A stretch of 64,000 nucleotides of DNA. Source: Pythium myriotylum. Lineage: Eukaryota; Oomycota; Peronosporomycetes; Pythiales; Pythiaceae. The DNA lies in contig JALJCQ010000008.1 of the NCBI GenBank assembly GCA_023091665.1, positions 496,001 to 560,000 of the forward strand, given 5' to 3'. Of the stretch, positions 52,129-61,913 are shown one piece after another (position 1 is the first letter of the stretch; every line of letters starts with the position of its first letter). The translations under genes and the position numbers were made by a program. Below the pieces are notes generated by a model. It saw nothing but the letters and a program-made list of their open reading frames with translations, did not search any database and had not been told where the DNA came from.

Positions 52129-53155
52129 TCAAAGAGACGTTAGCCCGGCCGAAGTGATCTGGAAGACCGCCGTCTCCGGAGGCAGATACGGCGACATGAC
52201 CACTTCGGCGCGGCGCTCGGCGCCTCGGCGCGCGCGATGCAGCATCAATCTGCGACAGATCGGCGTCAGCTTGGCGACGCGCTCGTCTGACGAAGACGCG
52301 CGGGACGGTACCTCTGGTTGATGCAGTTTGACCACGAGAGCCCAAGCGCCGGCTTGGATTGGGTCGACCGAGAGAACGAGACGCCGTCCGTGACGTTGCC
52401 CGTGACTTGGTTGGTCACGACGAAGACGGCCTGGAACTGGGCGCTGAGGATGCGCATGCAGTTTGCGAGGTGGAACATGAGCCGCGACCGCTCGCTCGCT
52501 TCCTTCACGGACGGCAGTCAGTCCAAGCAATCTCCACGAAGATACGGACGGCGGTCTACCTTGACCGAGGCCGTCGATTCCAGACGGAAGACAGCTGCGA
52601 CTGAGTCGACGATAACCAGCTTGGTGTTGTGCTCGGCCAGAAGCGTCGGCAGTCTCGTTTGCTGGACGATTCATCCTCTCTCAGTTGGCGAGTTTCGATT
52701 CCAGAGACACGGATTCCAAGCGCGTACAGTACCATGAACTCGACGAGCTCGGCGACCTCGTAGATCTGCTCGATGAAGATGTTGTCGAGAAAGGCGGTCG
52801 CGGCGCTGGTCTCCATCTCGTCTCGACGGCGTTTGCGCAGCACGGCGCCGTAGCGCTGCTGGTACACGCCCGCGAGGTCATGGAGTCGCTTGATGGACGA
52901 GAGTCCCTCTGTTGAGATGTAGCATGCCGTGCCGCCGAGCCCGCCCATCGACGGAGGCAGACAACACTGGAGCAGCAGCTGCAGACAGAGCTGGGTCTTG
53001 CCCGCCGACGCTTCGCCGCAGATCTCGGTGAGCAGGCCGCTGCGGAAGCCTCCGCGTAGCAGCTCGTCCAGCGGAGCGCATCCGGAGCCGAGCGTGGCGG
53101 TCTCTCGCTCTCTCGAGCGCCACATCTCGAGCGCCGTCCGTGCGAGTGCAGCCAT
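52129..53155 (-). CDS. XRCC3: RAD51 paralogue XRCC3-like
   Basis: Four exons: 53155-52733, 52661-52560, 52502-52312 and 52249-52129, 278 residues. XRCC3 works with RAD51C in homologous recombination repair in the nucleus. The Walker A motif is GEASAGKT (residues 47-54) and Walker B is LVIVDS (about 155-160), followed by SVAAVFRLES. Further family marks are FIEQIYEV, ILSAQFQAVFVVTNQV, PALGLSW and the C-terminal LPPETAVFQITSAG. Splicing the first intron at the ATG codon (52733) restores the expected distance between FIEQIYEVAEL and LPTLL. It is somewhat shorter than the animal protein. Its upstream region carries clustered TTGGCG palindromes. Confidence 0.88.
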
Positions 53156-53178
53156 TATTCTGTCCGTGCAGGAAGATT

Positions 53179-53197
53179 CGCGCCAAGTGTTGGCGCG
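53179..53197. promoter_or_regulatory. E2F-like inverted repeat before XRCC3
   Basis: CGCGCCAA and TTGGCGCG form a perfect 8-base inverted repeat around GTG, 24-42 bases before the XRCC3 ATG. Each arm matches the E2F/DP core TTSGCGC, which in other eukaryotes drives S-phase and repair genes. Binding is inferred. Confidence 0.5.
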
Positions 53198-53332
53198 GTG
53201 GAAGGCTACAGAAGACGACGGAATAAAGTTTCGCTAGACTGTTGGAAACAGTTTGAAACAGGTCTACCAAGGTGCTTTCGTACCTAAGAGAACACCACTG
53301 TGCCGCGAACGGTTGGCGCTGGCTGCAACCGA

Positions 53333-53346
53333 CGCCAACGTTGGCG
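53333..53346. promoter_or_regulatory. Palindrome CGCCAACGTTGGCG
   Basis: A perfect 14-base palindrome about 180 bases before the XRCC3 ATG, with a further TTGGCG at 53313. The TTGGCG core is the same as in the repeat at 53179-53197. Confidence 0.45.
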
Positions 53347-55173
53347 GTTGGTGGCTTGCGGAGTCCAGTTTAGATTCGAAGCCCAAGTTCCGACGACGTG
53401 GAGGAGGGAGGTGATGGCTTATCCTGAGGGGCTGAACATCTTTGATGGACAACATACCCAAGTCCAGTTTCGTCTGGCCTGATCCCTCCCATCTTCTCGT
53501 GTGTGCATGCGTTTGGTGTTGGTGTGGCCTCCTCTCTTTGTGAAGGACGCGGCGTGAGGCGGGTCGATTCGTTGGCGGTTGCGACTCGCTCGCGCCGCGC
53601 TTCTCTCCTTGCAGTCAAATCTGCCACAGTTGTTGACGCGCTTCCTCCATGCTCAACCATACTGCTATTGGCTGCATAGATCAAGCGGTTGCTCATGATA
53701 GGAACCCTTCCGGACTCTGCGATCCGTAGCGGAAGGAGCCAATTGCAACTATCATCCTCAAACCATGTGCATGAGTTTTTCCTTGAACACAAACATCTTG
53801 AGCGAGTCCAGTAGAAATCGTTCTGTTCGCGCCAGAGAGCGTCAGCTGTAATGGCTACAGCCTGGTGCCACGGAGGACTTGACGTCGTTCCTTCTCTTCA
53901 TACGATCGCGAGTCCTCGCGCAAGATTCGCGGCCTCTTGTCCCACGGACGGTGAGGATAACCAAACCACGCTCTCGTGCGACTTTGTCCCCACGCGGTGC
54001 GCTCATCCATGCTAGAGAGGGTCTGTGTTTCGCGTCGTCGGTCTGCGAAAGTCCGCGGCCTGGACGACGAGCCTGTCGACCGCCCGCCCCATCAAAACAC
54101 ACAACAAAAATAAATCAACCCGAGAATGGGTTGAGTCGATGTGGTCCACACTATGTGCGTCAAACTGCCGGTTCGGCTTCCGACAATCCAGCTGCAAGGC
54201 TCCATCAAGCCAGCAGCCGGACGCGCCCAACTTGAAAGTCGGCGCCAACGTTGGGCCTCGACTCCCTCGACTTGGGAATGACATTTTGTGTCCATCCAGC
54301 GTCTTCGCAATCCAACTGGCGCGGGGCCTATCCGGGCTTCCGGGAATCCAGCCTTTTCCGCTGAAGCCATGGCCATCCTCAAGTCCGGATCTGTAGTTAG
54401 TCGGCCGGTGGCGAAAATCCACTAGAACTCAGTGGGGAAACTATATGCAAAAAAGGCCGAGATGACCGTGTCGCACGGGGGCCCACCTGCATCTGCTGGA
54501 TCATGCTCATCCAGTGCCGCGAGCGATGAGCAGGCCTGGGGAGCGATCTTTTGGACAGGCCACGACGCCGCGACAAGGAAACGGGAATCAGCGAGCGGGT
54601 CGAGTGAGAGCATAGGGAGACTAGGAGACTAGCATACTATTATAGTCGTATAATAGTCGGTGGGGGAAGGCCTTCCTCTGCATTCAAGAAGCTGCGATAA
54701 CCGCGGACCCCATCAAACGGCTCGGCTGGTGAGCTGGCGGATTTTCTCTTCAAGGGTGGGATGCGGAATCGTGGTGAGCGGCGGTCTAACATCCCGCGGG
54801 TGTTTTCCACACTAAACCAGGCGCCCGCAGCGCGCTTATTGGCTCAAAACGCTGAGTTCTAACATAGTGCCCTACCCCTTGTTCCAATCCAGAAAGCAGG
54901 TGGTAGACATCTGGAAGGGGGAGGGTTCAAGCCACCTTTGTGCTCGAGGCGGGCTCGGGCGCGGTTCCAATGTGAGACCCTGTATGTACGGAAAGTGGGG
55001 CAGCGCCGCCTCTGCTCTTCCAGCGCACCAGCAGTCCGCGTCGTCAACGAACACACCGCGGAGATTCCATCGCGTGGCACACCGCACCCAGCCATCCCCC
55101 GCGCAGGCCGCCTCTCCGCTCGCTTGACACGATCAACTGCAGCAGGACGCCCCGGTGCCTTTTTTTCTCGCTC

Positions 55174-55188
55174 GCTCATTCCCACTTT
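55174..55188 (+). promoter_or_regulatory. Oomycete core promoter (Inr plus flanking element) of the kinase
   Basis: GCTCATTCCCACTTT closely matches the oomycete composite core promoter GCTCATTYYNCAWTTT (one base shorter and one mismatch). It lies 211 bases before the kinase ATG, so a 5' leader of about 200 bases is predicted. Confidence 0.55.
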
Positions 55189-55398
55189 GGCTCCAAGGCG
55201 ACGACTGTGATCTCCGGACCCCACATCGGCGCTCGCCAAGTACCCTCCTCCCCTCCGCTCCGCTCCCCCAAATCCTCCCCCCAATCCTCCCCTCCCCTCG
55301 GGCGCGGCCGTCCGTAATTTATCTCCGTCCCCGGCGATCCTCCCTGTTCGATACCTTCTTTTTTTTCCCCTCGAAGTGGATCTCCTCGTCGCCGCTCG

Positions 55399-57348
55399 AT
55401 GATGATGATGACGCCGTTCGCGCTGGAGGACCCGCTGCGCATCCAGCTCGCGCCGCCGCCGCTCAAGACCGTCTCCGTGCGCATGAAGGACCTGCCCGGC
55501 AGCGTCGCGCTCGAGCTCGCGCCGCGCGCCACGTCCGTGCGCGAGCTCATCACGCGCTTCCACGAGCACGCGTTCGCCAAGTCCTTCGCCGCCTTCGCCG
55601 CGCGCGCCAGCCTGCTCGCCATGCGCGCTTCGCCCGGCGGCGCGCTGCGCGAGGTCGCGCTCGCGACGCTCGACGACGTGCGCGACAACGAGGTGCTCGT
55701 GTACAAGCCCTGCGACGAGCTGCGCGCGCTCGTGGAGCAAGGCTGCATCACGCCCGTGCTGCAGCGCGCGAGCACGACGCCGACGACGTCGCCGACCATG
55801 AAGCGCAAGGGCCGCGCGGCGTCCGTGGCCAGCAACGCCGAGCGCGTCCTCCGCTACGCGCCGCTGCTCGACAAGACGGACATGTCGCCACGCGAGCGCG
55901 AGCTCGTCAACGACCACCTGCTCCGCGGCGACGCGCAGGTCGTGGACGCCATGGAGCAGTTCTCGCTCCACCGCAACGCCGACTCGGTGCGCCGCGCGCT
56001 CCACGGGCCCGGCAAGGCCGCCATGGACCACCTGCTCGACAACTTCAGCTCGCTCGAGATGCAGTCGCCCGCGGGCGTCCACGTCTACGACGCCGGCGTC
56101 TTCGCACGCGACGCCGTGAACCCGTTCGTCGCCGCGCGCCCCGCCGTGATGATGATGGTGGTCGACGACGACGCGCCCTCGACGCCGTCCACGCCGAGCG
56201 AGAACCCGTTTCTGCTGAGCTCGACGCCGACCGCGAGCAAGCCGCCGCGCAGTCGCACGCCCAAGAAGGCCGCGCGGCCCAGTCTGCTCTTCGACGACTC
56301 GGCGCTCACGGAGAACGCGCCGTCCGTCTTCCTGCACAGCATCAAGGAGAAGACCACGCCGCCCGCCGCGAGGCTGAGCCTCTCGCTCGACGACCTCGAC
56401 GCGACGTTCGACGAGCTCGCGCCGCAGCTCTTCTCGGTCGCCGCGCTGCTCGAGAACGTGCCCGTGCGGCGCGACTTTGACGCCTGCTACCGCGTCGGCC
56501 GCGTGCTCGGCTCGGGCAAGTACTCGGTCGTGAAAGAGGCCACGCGGCTCGCGACGGGCGAGCGCTTCGCCGTCAAGATCATCGACAAGCGCCAGATGAT
56601 GGAGGTGCGCTTCCTCAAGCGCGAGCTCGAGATCATGTTCGGGCTGCGCCACGACGGCGTCGTGCAGCTGCTCGAGCTCTTCGAGTCGAACGAAGAGCTC
56701 TTCCTCGTCATGGAGCTCTGCTCGCAGGAGCTCTTCGAGTACATCGACCGCAACGGCCCGTTGGAAGAGCCCGTCGCGCAGCGCCTCATCGCGCGCCTCG
56801 TCGCCACGGTCGCCTACCTCCACGGCGACTGCATCGTGCACCGCGACATCAAGCCCGAGAACATCCTCATCCGCGGCGCCGACGTCTGGGACATCAAGCT
56901 CACGGACTTTGGCATCGCGCGCAAGCTCGAAGGCGCCAACCTCATGCTCACGCCGCACGAGTCGCTCTCCGAGGTCGCCAACCTCCACGACGTCGCGCAG
57001 GCCTCGCTCCTGAACTCGCGCGTGCAGAACCGCATGGCCCGAGCGCACACCAAGTGCGGCACGCGAGACTACGTGGCGCCCGAGGTCATGGGCGGCAAGG
57101 GCTACGGCACCGAAGCCGACCTCTGGAGCGTCGGCGTCGTCACGTACGTGCTGCTGAGCGGCTGCGCGCCCGTGTTCCTGCCGGCCGCCGACGGCACCAA
57201 GAAAGTGTTTTTCTCCGAGGACTGCTGGCACGATCTCTCGAACGAGGCCAAGCACTTTATCGAGACGCTGCTCGTGCGCAACCCGGAGGAGCGCAGCACG
57301 GCCGTCGAGGCGCTGCAGCACCCGTGGCTGCGGAGCGTGCAGCAGTAG
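55399..57348 (+). CDS. Serine/threonine protein kinase, CAMK-like
   Basis: One exon, 649 residues; the ATG at 55399 is the first of four ATG codons in a row. Residues 1-115 are a compact N-terminal domain of unknown type (possibly ubiquitin-like or PB1-like by its alternating hydrophobics). Residues 115-355 are low complexity, Ser/Thr/Pro rich. The kinase domain starts at about 363: glycine loop GSGKYSVV, Lys393 in FAVKII, HRDIKPEN with Asp483, DFG at 503-505 and APE at 560-562. All catalytic residues are present. The activation segment is about 30 residues longer than usual, inserted between DFG and CGTRDYVAPE. The substrate is unknown. Confidence 0.92.
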   Translation: MMMMTPFALEDPLRIQLAPPPLKTVSVRMKDLPGSVALELAPRATSVRELITRFHEHAFAKSFAAFAARASLLAMRASPGGALREVALATLDDVRDNEVLVYKPCDELRALVEQGCITPVLQRASTTPTTSPTMKRKGRAASVASNAERVLRYAPLLDKTDMSPRERELVNDHLLRGDAQVVDAMEQFSLHRNADSVRRALHGPGKAAMDHLLDNFSSLEMQSPAGVHVYDAGVFARDAVNPFVAARPAVMMMVVDDDAPSTPSTPSENPFLLSSTPTASKPPRSRTPKKAARPSLLFDDSALTENAPSVFLHSIKEKTTPPAARLSLSLDDLDATFDELAPQLFSVAALLENVPVRRDFDACYRVGRVLGSGKYSVVKEATRLATGERFAVKIIDKRQMMEVRFLKRELEIMFGLRHDGVVQLLELFESNEELFLVMELCSQELFEYIDRNGPLEEPVAQRLIARLVATVAYLHGDCIVHRDIKPENILIRGADVWDIKLTDFGIARKLEGANLMLTPHESLSEVANLHDVAQASLLNSRVQNRMARAHTKCGTRDYVAPEVMGGKGYGTEADLWSVGVVTYVLLSGCAPVFLPAADGTKKVFFSEDCWHDLSNEAKHFIETLLVRNPEERSTAVEALQHPWLRSVQQ

Positions 57349-58134
57349 ACGACGACCCGAGAGGAAGAAGAGACCTTGTGAAAGTACCCTGGATTTTAAT
57401 TAATTATTTTTCTCCATTGCCTCGACAATAAATCTGGAAGGCGTCAACCGTGACGATGTGTGCAAAATGGCAGCCATGTGGGGGCGGAATCCATTGCCAG
57501 CGGTTCGCGGCGTCCACGTGGCGAAGCGGAGCGCACGTGACGCGAGTCCCAGACGAAAATGTCGCGCGTGGCGAGGAGTAGAGAGCGCGACGAGCCCACT
57601 TCGTCCTGATCGACTTCAAGGATCCCACGCACTTCATGTGAGACGAGGACGCTCGAGTTGAGGCTCAGCATGCCCTGACGTACGATAATGGGTGGGTGGG
57701 TCGCCGTGTCCTTCCTCCTGCTCTACATCTCTGGAGAATCAACAAAGCAAGCCGATCGTGTCGAACAAGATGGCGAAAATGGTTCACTCGAGTCAAACTG
57801 ACCAGTCGGCAACCGACGTCCACGCTCAGTCGGACTCGTCGTATTGAATAAACGGCGAATGGGGTGGGGCGGAGTTCATGTGGTGTGAGTGTGCGTGTTG
57901 GAGAGAGAGAGAGGCGAGGAGGCTTAATGGTCAAGTGGGACGCTAACGATGCCTTGCGTGGACTTCCTGGAGCGCTACACTCTTGTGACGTGCTAGGGCG
58001 CAGCACTGTGTGGCAGTCGTCAGCTTCAGCAAGAGCGAGATCACAGGCTCCCACGCGAAGCGTCTCAGTTCAGAGAAGTGAACAGGTCCAGTCGACCGGA
58101 CCAAAATTAGCCGAGTACGACGCTTGGACAAGCG
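57349..58134. other. Intergenic, no gene seen
   Basis: About 790 bases between the kinase and the first multi-pass membrane gene. A GA-dinucleotide run occurs at about 57899-57914. No supported coding frame. Confidence 0.5.
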
Positions 58135-59782
58135 ATGCATGTCGAGCCATCGGGTTCCCTGGAGCGATCGCCGCGGAAGGTCTTCCATCTTCCAACCGAT
58201 GCCCTCTCAGCCACCGCCCATGCCAAGTACTCGGTCGAGCGTGTACTCGCCCTGAGCGAGTACACACAATCCAAGTCATGGCTCCACGTGCTATGGGTGA
58301 TGATACGAACGCTCGTCATACCGTGGATCCTGGCGACTGCGTACGAAATGATCCCATTGCAACGACCGACAGACGGGTGGGGAGCTAACGCCGTCTTCTT
58401 TATTGTGCGTCTCGGTCTCGGGATGTTCCTCGTTGTCGAAGGAGGATTCACGATAATGATCGACATGATCCCGGAGGTCGCACCGCTCCTCTCACTCACG
58501 AGGCGGATCGTGATCGGCATCTTCTGTGGCATCGTCTACGCTGGCTCCGGGTTCGCTCTAGCGGTGGTAATTGGCTTCCCCGTCCCGTTCACAAACTCGC
58601 TGATCAACATCCCTGGAGGCCTTGTCTTCGGGGCCTGTTTGCTCGTGAGTGTGCGACTTGCGACGCGCTCAAACGACCGGCTGCTGCGCGACTGCCTTCG
58701 CTTCTGTGCATTCGCGTGCGTCTTACCAGTGCTTACGATCGTGTACCCAGCGTACGTTGCGTTCTTGACTTTTGTACGTGATTATCACCCAGTGTATCAG
58801 CCACTCGCGACGATGCTAGTGCCCGTGTGCAAGTGGATGATGCGTCACTTGGTGTCAAGCATCGTTGGGAACTGGGAAGACATGCTGCCAGTGATAATCA
58901 TATTCTCAGTCGAGTTCTTCAACGCCATGTTCCAAGTCATCTGCGTTCAGAGCGGAGGCTCCATGAGTATGACAGCGCTCTTCATGGCTATCGACTTCAC
59001 CCACGCTGGCTGGAGCCAGTGGCAACTCCATGTGAAGACGCGAACTCTTCGCTCTCTACTCGGCGCGCGATTGCGAAGGCTCTTGCCCGTTGTGAGCTTG
59101 GTTTCTGATTCCATCTCCGATGCTGAGATCTCATCACACATGTCAACAGATCTGCGCCTTCGCAGTAGTCTGCGCCATTGCGGACTCTCTGAGCGAGGAG
59201 AGAGGCAGCTGTACCGACTTTCGAAGCTGAAGGTATTCGCATCGACAGAGACGACGAAGATATTTGCAGGGCAACAAAATCTCTCCCGCCATGTAGTGCT
59301 CCCAGCAACGCCTTCGACGAGAGCTGTGCAGCCAGCACACTCCCAACTCCGAGGACCCACCGCTCCTACCCCCGAACAGTGGCTCATGTTGAATGAGGCA
59401 GCGAGTGTTCTCTTCCGCACCGAGTACTTGCTCTTGGTGGAGTTTGTCGAGTGTTTAGTTCCGCTAATGTTTGGCATCAACTTGGTGCTTCTGAGGGCAT
59501 CCCCCAACGGCGCGTTCTACTCGTACACTCGAGAAATGACAAGGACGCACCACTCGGCGCCTTTTCGGGCTGGAGGCAGCGTCGATGCTCGCGTTGTGGC
59601 TCGTCCTCTGGAGGCGCCTGGGCTTCTCCCCGCTTCACCAAGTCGGCTACGTGCTGGAATACCAAGCAAAAGTCGTCCAGGCCTCCCTGGCCGTAATCCT
59701 GGCCATGAGCATGCAGTTTAATCTCGATCACCTTGGCACCGACTATTCATTCCGGTTCAAGTGGCTCCACTCGCAACCATGA
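58135..59782 (+). pseudogene. Multi-pass membrane protein, copy 1, frameshifted
   Basis: An open frame from the ATG at 58135 matches the two copies downstream (KYSVERVLALSEYT, PFTNSLINIPGG, VYPAYVAFLTF, FSVEFFNAMFQVICVQSGG, LRSSLRHCGLS, PNGAFYSYTREM). Right after TREM near 59538 the frame shifts. The conserved C-terminus (LFGLEAASMLALWLVLWRRL to LDHLGTDYSFRFKWLH) continues in another frame to 59782. Alignment to copies 2 and 3 implies that about 23 bases are missing. The intact form would have around ten membrane segments. Function unknown. Confidence 0.72.
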
Positions 59783-60022
59783 CGAACCAAAGAGGGAGGA
59801 ATTTTGTAGCCATATCTCAAGATGGCTACAGTGTCCTTTTCCTGAACACATTGAATGGCGCTTACTTCAACTCGCTAGCGCGCGTGACTCGGTTACCTTG
59901 GCCTTCTTCGCTTTGCTTTGGAGTCATAGTCCTCGATGAGGCAGCTCGGGGTCCTCATTTTCGTCAAAAATAGAATCCGAGAACGACGTCGGAGGCGACC
60001 GTACTCGCGCGAAATCGACATC

Positions 60023-61681
60023 ATGGTCGCGCGATTAGCAGCAGCCGTAGTTCATCCCACGACTGCTCAAAAGCCTCATGTTCAGCTTCCTACACTAGCA
60101 GCCCATCGGAAATACTCCGTTGAGCGGATGCTCGCGCTCGAAGAGTACACGCGAACCTAGTCAGTCTGGCACGTCGCGCGCGTGGTGCTCGGGACGCCGC
60201 TCGTACCCTTCGCTATCGCAAACTTATACAATCTGGCACCGCTTCGACCTGTTGAGGACGGCTGGCGAGCCAACTGGATGTTCTTCGTCGTGCGCGTGGG
60301 CGGGGGTATCTTCATCGTCGCTGCCGCTGGGCTCGTCATCATCCACCACATCATTCCCGAGCTCGACCACTCGCTGACGGTCCCTCCGTGCTTTATCATC
60401 GCCGTCTTCACAGGCGCAGCAACTGCCAGCTTTGCGATCTTGTTATCAGAAATTTGGGGCTTCCCTGTGCCTTTCACGACCTCACTCTGTAACCCCATCG
60501 CTGGCATCGCCTACGTCGGTCCCATCCTCTTCACATCTCGCTCGGTGATTCGACAGAACCGTCGGATCCTCCGTTGGTGCGTGTTCTTCTGCGTCTTTGC
60601 CTGCACAGTGCCGCTCATGACGATCGTGTACCCCGCGTACATTGCAGCGTTCATCACAGTGGGTGAGCGTTATCCTCGCTTCCAGCCTCTAGTGACGCTA
60701 TTGATCCCGCCTCTCAAAATGATGCTGCGCCAAATCATGTTCTACATCATCGCTGACTGGGAAGACCTCATCCCAATCATCACCATCTTCTCGGTCGAGT
60801 TCTTTGGCGCGCTCTACCAAGTGGTCTGTGTACAGAGCGGGCTCTCTCCATTGACCACAGCCGCGATCATGGCCATCGACTTCTCCCACGCCGTCTGGGG
60901 ACAGTGGAAACTGCATTCTCGCACAAAAAGTATCTCTCAGTTACTAGAAAGCTCCCAATCTCCCCTAGTCACTGTCAGTGCAATGTGCGACTCGCCCACG
61001 AATATGCTAATTGACCAGACTACACCGCTAAAGCGCATCCGGTTACGTAGCACTCTCCGCCATTGCGGGCTCTCCAAGGAAGGCCAGCGGCGACTCCGGC
61101 GGCTTCGAACCCTCAACATCTTTGACCACGACCAGTGGGTAAACTTGTCGTCTTCACGATCCACTCGGCCGCGTTCAGATCGGTGGCATAAAACCCTGCT
61201 TTCCACTGTTGCAGTTGCCCCCACTCCAACCGCCGAAGCCTCGGATAGAACCGAGAACCACGCCCTCGTTCTCGTCGAAGCTGCTGCAATGCTGTACATC
61301 TCGGAATACTTGCTGCTGGGCGAGTACGTCGAATGCTTCATTCCACTCGTGTATGCCGCGAGCCTCACGCAGCTCTGGGCATCTCCCAACGCCGCGTACT
61401 ACCCACACACGAGGGCCATGTCCTCATCTGTTGAGCTCTGCCACACGCTCGCCAACATTGGCGCGCTCTTTGTGCTCGAGACCGCATCCTTTCTGATCCT
61501 CTGTTTCGCGTTATGGAGGCGAATGCGCTTCTCGCCCATGCACCAGCTCAGCTACGTGCTTGAACACCAGGCCAGCGTCTCACAGTCGTGCATGACCGCG
61601 TTCCTCGTGCTCAGCCTGCTCTTCAACCTCGACCATGTCGGCGCGGACCACTCGTTCCAGTTCAAGTGGCTCAAGCGATAG
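60023..61681 (+). pseudogene. Multi-pass membrane protein, copy 2, in-frame TAG
   Basis: From the ATG at 60023 the frame reads KYSVERMLALEEYTRT and then TAG at 60158-60160. In the same frame it continues SVWHVARVVLGTPLV without loss of alignment to copy 3 (EYTRTRSLWHVLAVILRTPL). The rest, to 61681, is fully conserved with hydrophobic segments and the FSVEFFGALYQVVCVQSGL and LDHVGADHSFQFKWL motifs. A single substitution seems to have made the stop. Unless read through or restarted at an internal ATG, the product is truncated after 45 residues. Confidence 0.75.
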
Positions 61682-61687
61682 CGAAGA

Positions 61688-61911
61688 TCAATGGACGAGC
61701 GGATTGCGGCAGCTGGCTGGACATTCTACCCGAGCGCCATCATCATGACGTTTTAGCAACTCAACGACGAATTTGGCGAAGATCAAAAGATCAACATTAA
61801 AGGTTGGTGCAGCTATGAACTTGGCCGCCCCGAACTTGTAAATGAAGTAGAACGCATCAAAGATCACGATGATGACGATGGTGTTGAGTGGCCGCATTTC
61901 GACCACCTGGA
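61688..61911 (-). other. Short hydrophobic frame, gene remnant or chance
   Basis: A 77-residue minus-strand frame overlapping the 3' end of copy 3 by a few bases. It has one hydrophobic stretch (NTIVIIVIFDAFYFIYKFG). It might be a remnant of a neighbouring family member. Support is weak. Confidence 0.2.
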
Positions 61912-61913
61912 AA

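Larger units (their letters stand above)
53198..55398. other. Long intergenic region between XRCC3 and kinase
   Basis: About 2.2 kb without a gene that I can support. Open frames exist on both strands but lack family motifs. A TTGGCG-type site recurs at 54243-54248. The stretch near 55230-55300 is C-rich and pyrimidine-biased, as expected near a transcription start. An oomycete-type initiator lies at 55174. Confidence 0.5.

Noticed and set aside
53370..53792. 140-codon minus-strand frame
   Set aside because: No homology signal or promoter; likely chance in a non-coding region.
54859..57321. 820-codon open frame on the minus strand opposite the kinase
   Set aside because: It is a GC-rich shadow of the kinase gene, with Arg/Glu/Val-biased composition and no family motif.
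57864..58388. 174-codon plus-strand frame
   Set aside because: It overlaps the start of membrane copy 1 in another frame and has no motif.
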